Position numbers and translations under genes: made by a program. Positions 18,446-21,884 of a stretch of 21,884 nt of DNA are shown here, piece by piece. Below the pieces are notes generated by a model, which was not told the DNA's origin, did no database searches, and was given only the letters and a program-made list of their open reading frames with translations. Position 1 is the stretch's first letter. Each line of letters opens with the position of its first letter. Origin of the DNA: Krasilnikovozyma curviuscula (Eukaryota > Basidiomycota > Tremellomycetes > Cystofilobasidiales > Mrakiaceae); assembly GCA_014825775.1 (NCBI GenBank), contig MVAQ01000303.1, positions 1-21,884 of the forward strand. Reading direction: 5' to 3'.

Positions 18446-21010
18446 GTGAGTGTTCATTTTCACCCACACACGCATACACTCCCGTCTTGCTCTCTCTTGG
18501 TCTGACCTGTCTGTTGCATCGTCCAGGTTGTATTGGCTGCCAGCATCGTGTCGCGAGGTGGAAAACGTTTGTCTCCCTCTTGCCCCTTGGTCAACGCTGT
18601 TTCTCTGAGCTAACCTTGCTGTGTATCTCCCTCTCCCCTCTATACTCACTGTACAACCATACTCTATCTACTTGTTCTCTCACTCCATGATTGCGTTTAT
18701 CTCCTAAAAGCCATCATCTCTCGTCAATTCCAGACGCTCCCAAAATCACGAATCGAAGCCCTGCTCTCGTCTTTCCCTAAACTCATCCCATCAGGTACCC
18801 AACACACAACCATCGAAACAGGTGAAGTCAGATTCGTATGGCAACCCCTCGAGGATATGTACGTCCTGCTGGTCACCACCAGGGGGAGCAACATTTTGCA
18901 GGTCAGTGTTGGATGGCTCGTAGCCCTTGTCTTAATCAATTGCCTCGATGTACTCCACTAGGATAGAAAGGCAGTAAACATTATGAGGCCGCTGGTGGGA
19001 AGGATTCGAGGGAATTCAGAGTGAAAGCCACGTCCGACTTTCTTCTCCAGTGGCTGGTTTTCACCAGTTCGACGTTAAAAACGGAGATTGTAGACAAGGA
19101 CTCGTGAGCGTTCAAACCACTCTAGAACACTTACTGATTTATGTGGTTTCTTTTCTTTGTTATCGACCGCCTGATCTCAACAGGACACGACCACCCTCTC
19201 TCTTCTACACCGAACAACCCTGGACCTCCTGCGCACGTCCTCTCCTGATGAGGGTTTGATCGTTACCCACGCCTTCGATTTGATCAGCGCATTCGACGAA
19301 ATTATCAGCTTCGGTGGATACAGGGAGAATGTGACCGTACAACTCGTCAGACAAGTCCTCGAAGGCGAATCACACGAAGAAAAGATCCAAGAGATCATTG
19401 CCCGCGTGAGTTTTTATCCTTCCAGCGCTGGTTTTCTTTCACTCTATCTTATAAATCACCTCTTCTCCCCACCTAGAACAAGGAAGCTGAAGCGAAAGAA
19501 GAGCTAAAGCGTCGCGCGAAGCAGCTCGAGCTTCAACGACGCGAAACTCAGCGAAGAAACCAAGCTTCAGGCGGTATGGGCGGGGGAATGGGTGGAGGAG
19601 CATATGGTGGTGGCTCAGGTGGGTATGGTGGAGGAGGATACACACCAGCACAGCAAACGATTGGTAGAGAGCCAGCGAACGATTACCGGTCCGTAGTATC
19701 TTTTACCGCCCTTGCTGCAGTTGGATTTCGTGGTGTGCTTGAGTCTAAAATCTTTGCTCTTACAGCTCACAATCTCCAGCTCCATCGAAGCAGGTTCCCT
19801 TCAAAGGTTCGGGTATGAAGCTTGGTGGATCCAAGAAGGGTCGTGGAAATGAGCTTTTAGATTCATTGGGAGCTGGTGACGAAGAGTTGGCTCCAATCCC
19901 GATGTCATCTGCTACTCCAATGGCACCAGTACCAATCCCAGAACCAGTACTAGACACAGCCATCTTGGGAACAGTGGATCAGGAAGCGTACGTATTTTTG
20001 ATTACTTGGCTATTGGAATGGATCAGCCACACTGATCACCTAAATCTTCAGCGTTCACATTGTGATAAAAGAACATCTCTCGGCGGTTTTGCTACGAGAC
20101 GGTGGAGTACAATCGTTGGACCTGCGTGGTGACCTTGACCTACGCATTTCGGATGCTGCCTTTGCCAAAATCAAGCTCGTGTTGAAGGACCCAGAAAACG
20201 AAACTATTGCTTCAGAGATTCAGTTCAAGGCACATCCAAACGTTGGAAAGCTTCCTACTGGTGCTGGAAGAATGATTCAGCTAAAGAACAAGGACCGAGG
20301 TTTCCCAGTTGGTCAAGGCTTGGGAGTGCTCAAATGGAAAGTTGGAGGGATCAGCGAGGCTCTGGTACCCTTGGCAAGTAAGTTCTGCCTCTTCGCCGTC
20401 TTAGCTTTTGAATTGTTCTTACTATCCCTCTTTCGCATCACAGTCAATTGTTGGCCATCACCTAACGGTAGCGGAGGACTGGACGTAAACATTGAGTACG
20501 AGCTGGAAGCTACGCAGTTGACTCTTCAAAGCGTCGTAATTACTATACCTATCCCGTGAGTGATACGACAGCTGCGTGATTGCGGATTTCTCTGTTAACC
20601 ATTCCACATCCGCTTTTTACCAGTGAGGGATCTTACCCCACTGTCACTGCCTGCACCTCTGAATGGGCGCTTGACCCTCGTTCTAGCGCAATCACTTGGA
20701 CAACGGAGGTTGTGGACGGAGAAAATCCAAGCGGTAACATGGAGTTTACCATCCCAGGTACCGAAGACGTCGATGCCGTCTTCCCAGTAGACGTTAAGTT
20801 CTTATCTGCGGGCTCTTTGGGAGATATTGAGGTACGTTGAGTCTCCCCTTCTTTTCTCTTGTTCAAGGCTGATCGATCCTGTAAATCTGCTTTTATCGGC
20901 TGTGCTTCCCATCTGCGTAGGTTTTAAAAGCAGAATCAGTCGACGGAGGAGAGAACGTCGTGTTCAGTCAGGAAACTGTTTTGGTCACCGATTCTTACAA
21001 AGTGGTGTAA
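18443..21010 (+). CDS. coatomer subunit delta (delta-COP, archain/Ret2)
   Basis: Exons: 18443-18445, 18527-18566, 18711-18901, 19184-19405, 19477-19688, 19766-19987, 20052-20377, 20444-20555, 20624-20831, 20921-21010, giving 541 aa. Delta-COP is part of the COPI coat F-subcomplex that drives Golgi-to-ER retrograde transport. The N-terminal longin domain (1 to about 140) shows VVLAASIVSRGGK, PIISRQF, RIEALLSSFPKLIPSGTQHT and FDLISAFDEI, followed by ESHEEKIQEIIARNKEAEAK. A basic helix leads to a Gly-rich linker (about 183-207, repeats of GGMGGG and YGGGG). The C-terminal mu-homology domain starts near 297 (VHIVIKEHLSAVLLRDGGVQ) and includes NCWPSPNGSGGLDVNIEYEL and ITIPIPEGSYPTV. The first coding exon consists only of the ATG, joined to GTT. 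The third intron (18902-19183, 282 nt) is the longest in the gene. Confidence 0.96.
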
Positions 21011-21704
21011 AGCGCCTGTAATCAGGAGGTCAAGACATCCATGTGATTTGTGAATACCCCTTGTTCAACTCTCAACAGGCAAATGCAAGTAAGGTTGATC
21101 TATGAAGAGTATTTATTACTCGCATAATCATTTTGGCAATTAAGAGGGTAGACACGATCGAGAAGTATGCTAATTTACACCACCCCACCTAACGTCTTCG
21201 ATTTTTATTTTTATTTGGCACTGCCCAATGCAGAAGCGCTCAGAGGAAGGCTGGTAAGAAACTAGTTGAATGAGGTGCAAAATCGAAAACCAATTGATAC
21301 AGGTTGACAGCAGGTGAGAAAAGATAGAACGAGAATGTACGGCGCTACGGTCCGTTACAGAACTTTTGCTACTGCCATGCGAATGAGGATTACTTAGGTT
21401 TGGTGACAGATATAAACTGAGAAGGAGATAGCTACAATAAGAGAAGATGAATGTGTTCAACCCCAGTCGCGGGATGCCGCCGCTCGCGAGGGGGACGGGT
21501 TAGCGCCCTAGTCGCGAATTTTTGCCACTGGGACGGCTTCTCAACTTTTTATGCCATCCCTCTCGCGAGGGGAACGCTACTTCTGATGCAGTATTTAGAC
21601 CTATCTGATGTCACTACTTGCTCCTCCTGTTGTCCGCCCATTCTCAGAAAGCTTTGGCGTTGAATTTCTGGCGTGGAAGGGCACTCAACCTACTCCAAGA
21701 TCAG
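21011..21704. other. intergenic region between delta-COP and the next plus-strand gene
   Basis: The first few hundred bases are AT-rich and probably hold the delta-COP 3' UTR. The second half is more GC-rich, with a cluster of TCGCG-containing elements at 21465-21576, and presumably forms the promoter of the partial gene that begins at 21705. The open frames seen here show no family motif. Confidence 0.5.
21465..21576 (+). promoter_or_regulatory. cluster of TCGCG elements with a repeated CTCGCGAGGGG motif
   Basis: Four TCGCG-containing sites lie within about 110 bp: AGTCGCGGGA near 21465, CTCGCGAGGGGGACG at 21483-21497, GTCGCGAAT at 21511-21519 and CTCGCGAGGGGAACG at 21562-21576. The two long copies are direct repeats 79 bp apart built on a CTCGCGAG palindrome. 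They lie 130-240 bp upstream of the ATG at 21705, as expected for promoter elements. The binding factor is unknown. Confidence 0.45.
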
Positions 21705-21884
21705 ATGTCGTCAGAACAGGGAGAGGTTGAAAGTGACTCGATTGCGCCTCCGATCCAAAAGGTCAGAGCGCCTGATATTTTATCCGCCGTAAATAAATTA
21801 GATTTTTCACCTGAGGTGGCCAGAACCCCATCTGCTTTCCTTGAACGTGGGTCACTTAAGGGTTCTGTCCATCCAGTTCCCAAG
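21705..21884 (+). CDS. partial hypothetical protein, N-terminus, running off the window
   Basis: An ATG at 21705 opens a frame of 60 codons that is still open at the last base. The start MSSEQGEVESDSIAPPIQ is acidic and hydrophilic, followed by KVRAPDILSAVNKLDF and SPEVARTPSAFLERGSLKGS. I do not recognise the family with confidence. The pattern LDF-x-x-E-V-x-x-x-P with a later small-residue segment loosely recalls the region before the first TM helix of Cox20-type mitochondrial proteins, but this is weak. An intron donor could lie close to the window end. There is no signal peptide in the visible part. Confidence 0.5.
   Translation, partial: MSSEQGEVESDSIAPPIQKVRAPDILSAVNKLDFSPEVARTPSAFLERGSLKGSVHPVPK

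Noticed and set aside
18902..19183. tRNA, or a box C/D or H/ACA snoRNA, in the long delta-COP intron
   Set aside because: I could not find a convincing cloverleaf, paired C and D boxes, or a hinge plus ACA arrangement. Only small hairpins are visible.
1..21884. CRISPR array, transposable element or secondary-metabolite cluster
   Set aside because: No regularly spaced repeats, terminal inverted repeats, transposase or integrase motifs, or biosynthetic enzymes were seen. The region is core fungal housekeeping.

Overview
The window is a gene-dense stretch of a fungal nuclear genome, most probably a basidiomycete (Agaricomycotina). Every recognisable gene is cut by many short GT-AG introns (about 60-150 nt, a few longer), the genes lie on both strands with a few hundred bases between them, and the set (PP2A activator, tetraspanin, FEN1, CK2 beta, Sin3, delta-COP) is core eukaryotic housekeeping with fungal-type features. 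Exon structures were built by hand from splice signals, reading-frame phase and protein-family motifs. In the six recognised genes the summed exons come out divisible by three.

Layout. 1-2691 (minus strand): two tandem paralogous genes for secreted, single-pass membrane proteins, with a signal peptide, a small two-cysteine ectodomain, a stalk, a TM helix and a conserved basic/acidic tail. The first lacks an in-frame ATG. 3073-4785 (plus): PTPA/Rrd-type PP2A activator, including a GC-AG intron. 4991-about 5715 (minus): an unidentified protein. 6004-7971 (plus): a tetraspanin with long cytoplasmic extensions. 8236-10551 (minus): flap endonuclease FEN1/Rad27 with 12 coding exons, one of them 9 nt. 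10869-12446 (minus): casein kinase II regulatory (beta) subunit. 12880-17823 (plus): Sin3 transcriptional corepressor. 18443-21010 (plus): coatomer delta subunit, whose first coding exon is just the ATG. 21705-21884 (plus): the start of another gene that runs off the window, preceded by a cluster of TCGCG elements.

The genes do not form a pathway. They are independent core functions: phosphatase and kinase regulation, DNA replication and repair, chromatin, vesicle traffic, and membrane organisation. Divergent pairs (second membrane protein/PTPA, unidentified gene/tetraspanin, CK2 beta/Sin3) share short intergenic promoters. I saw no mobile element, CRISPR array, tRNA, rRNA or biosynthetic cluster, and nothing that supports a wholly new system. 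The points that merit a second look are the tandem membrane-protein family, the unidentified gene, the lineage-type insertions in FEN1 and CK2 beta, the unusual exons and introns, and the TCGCG promoter cluster.
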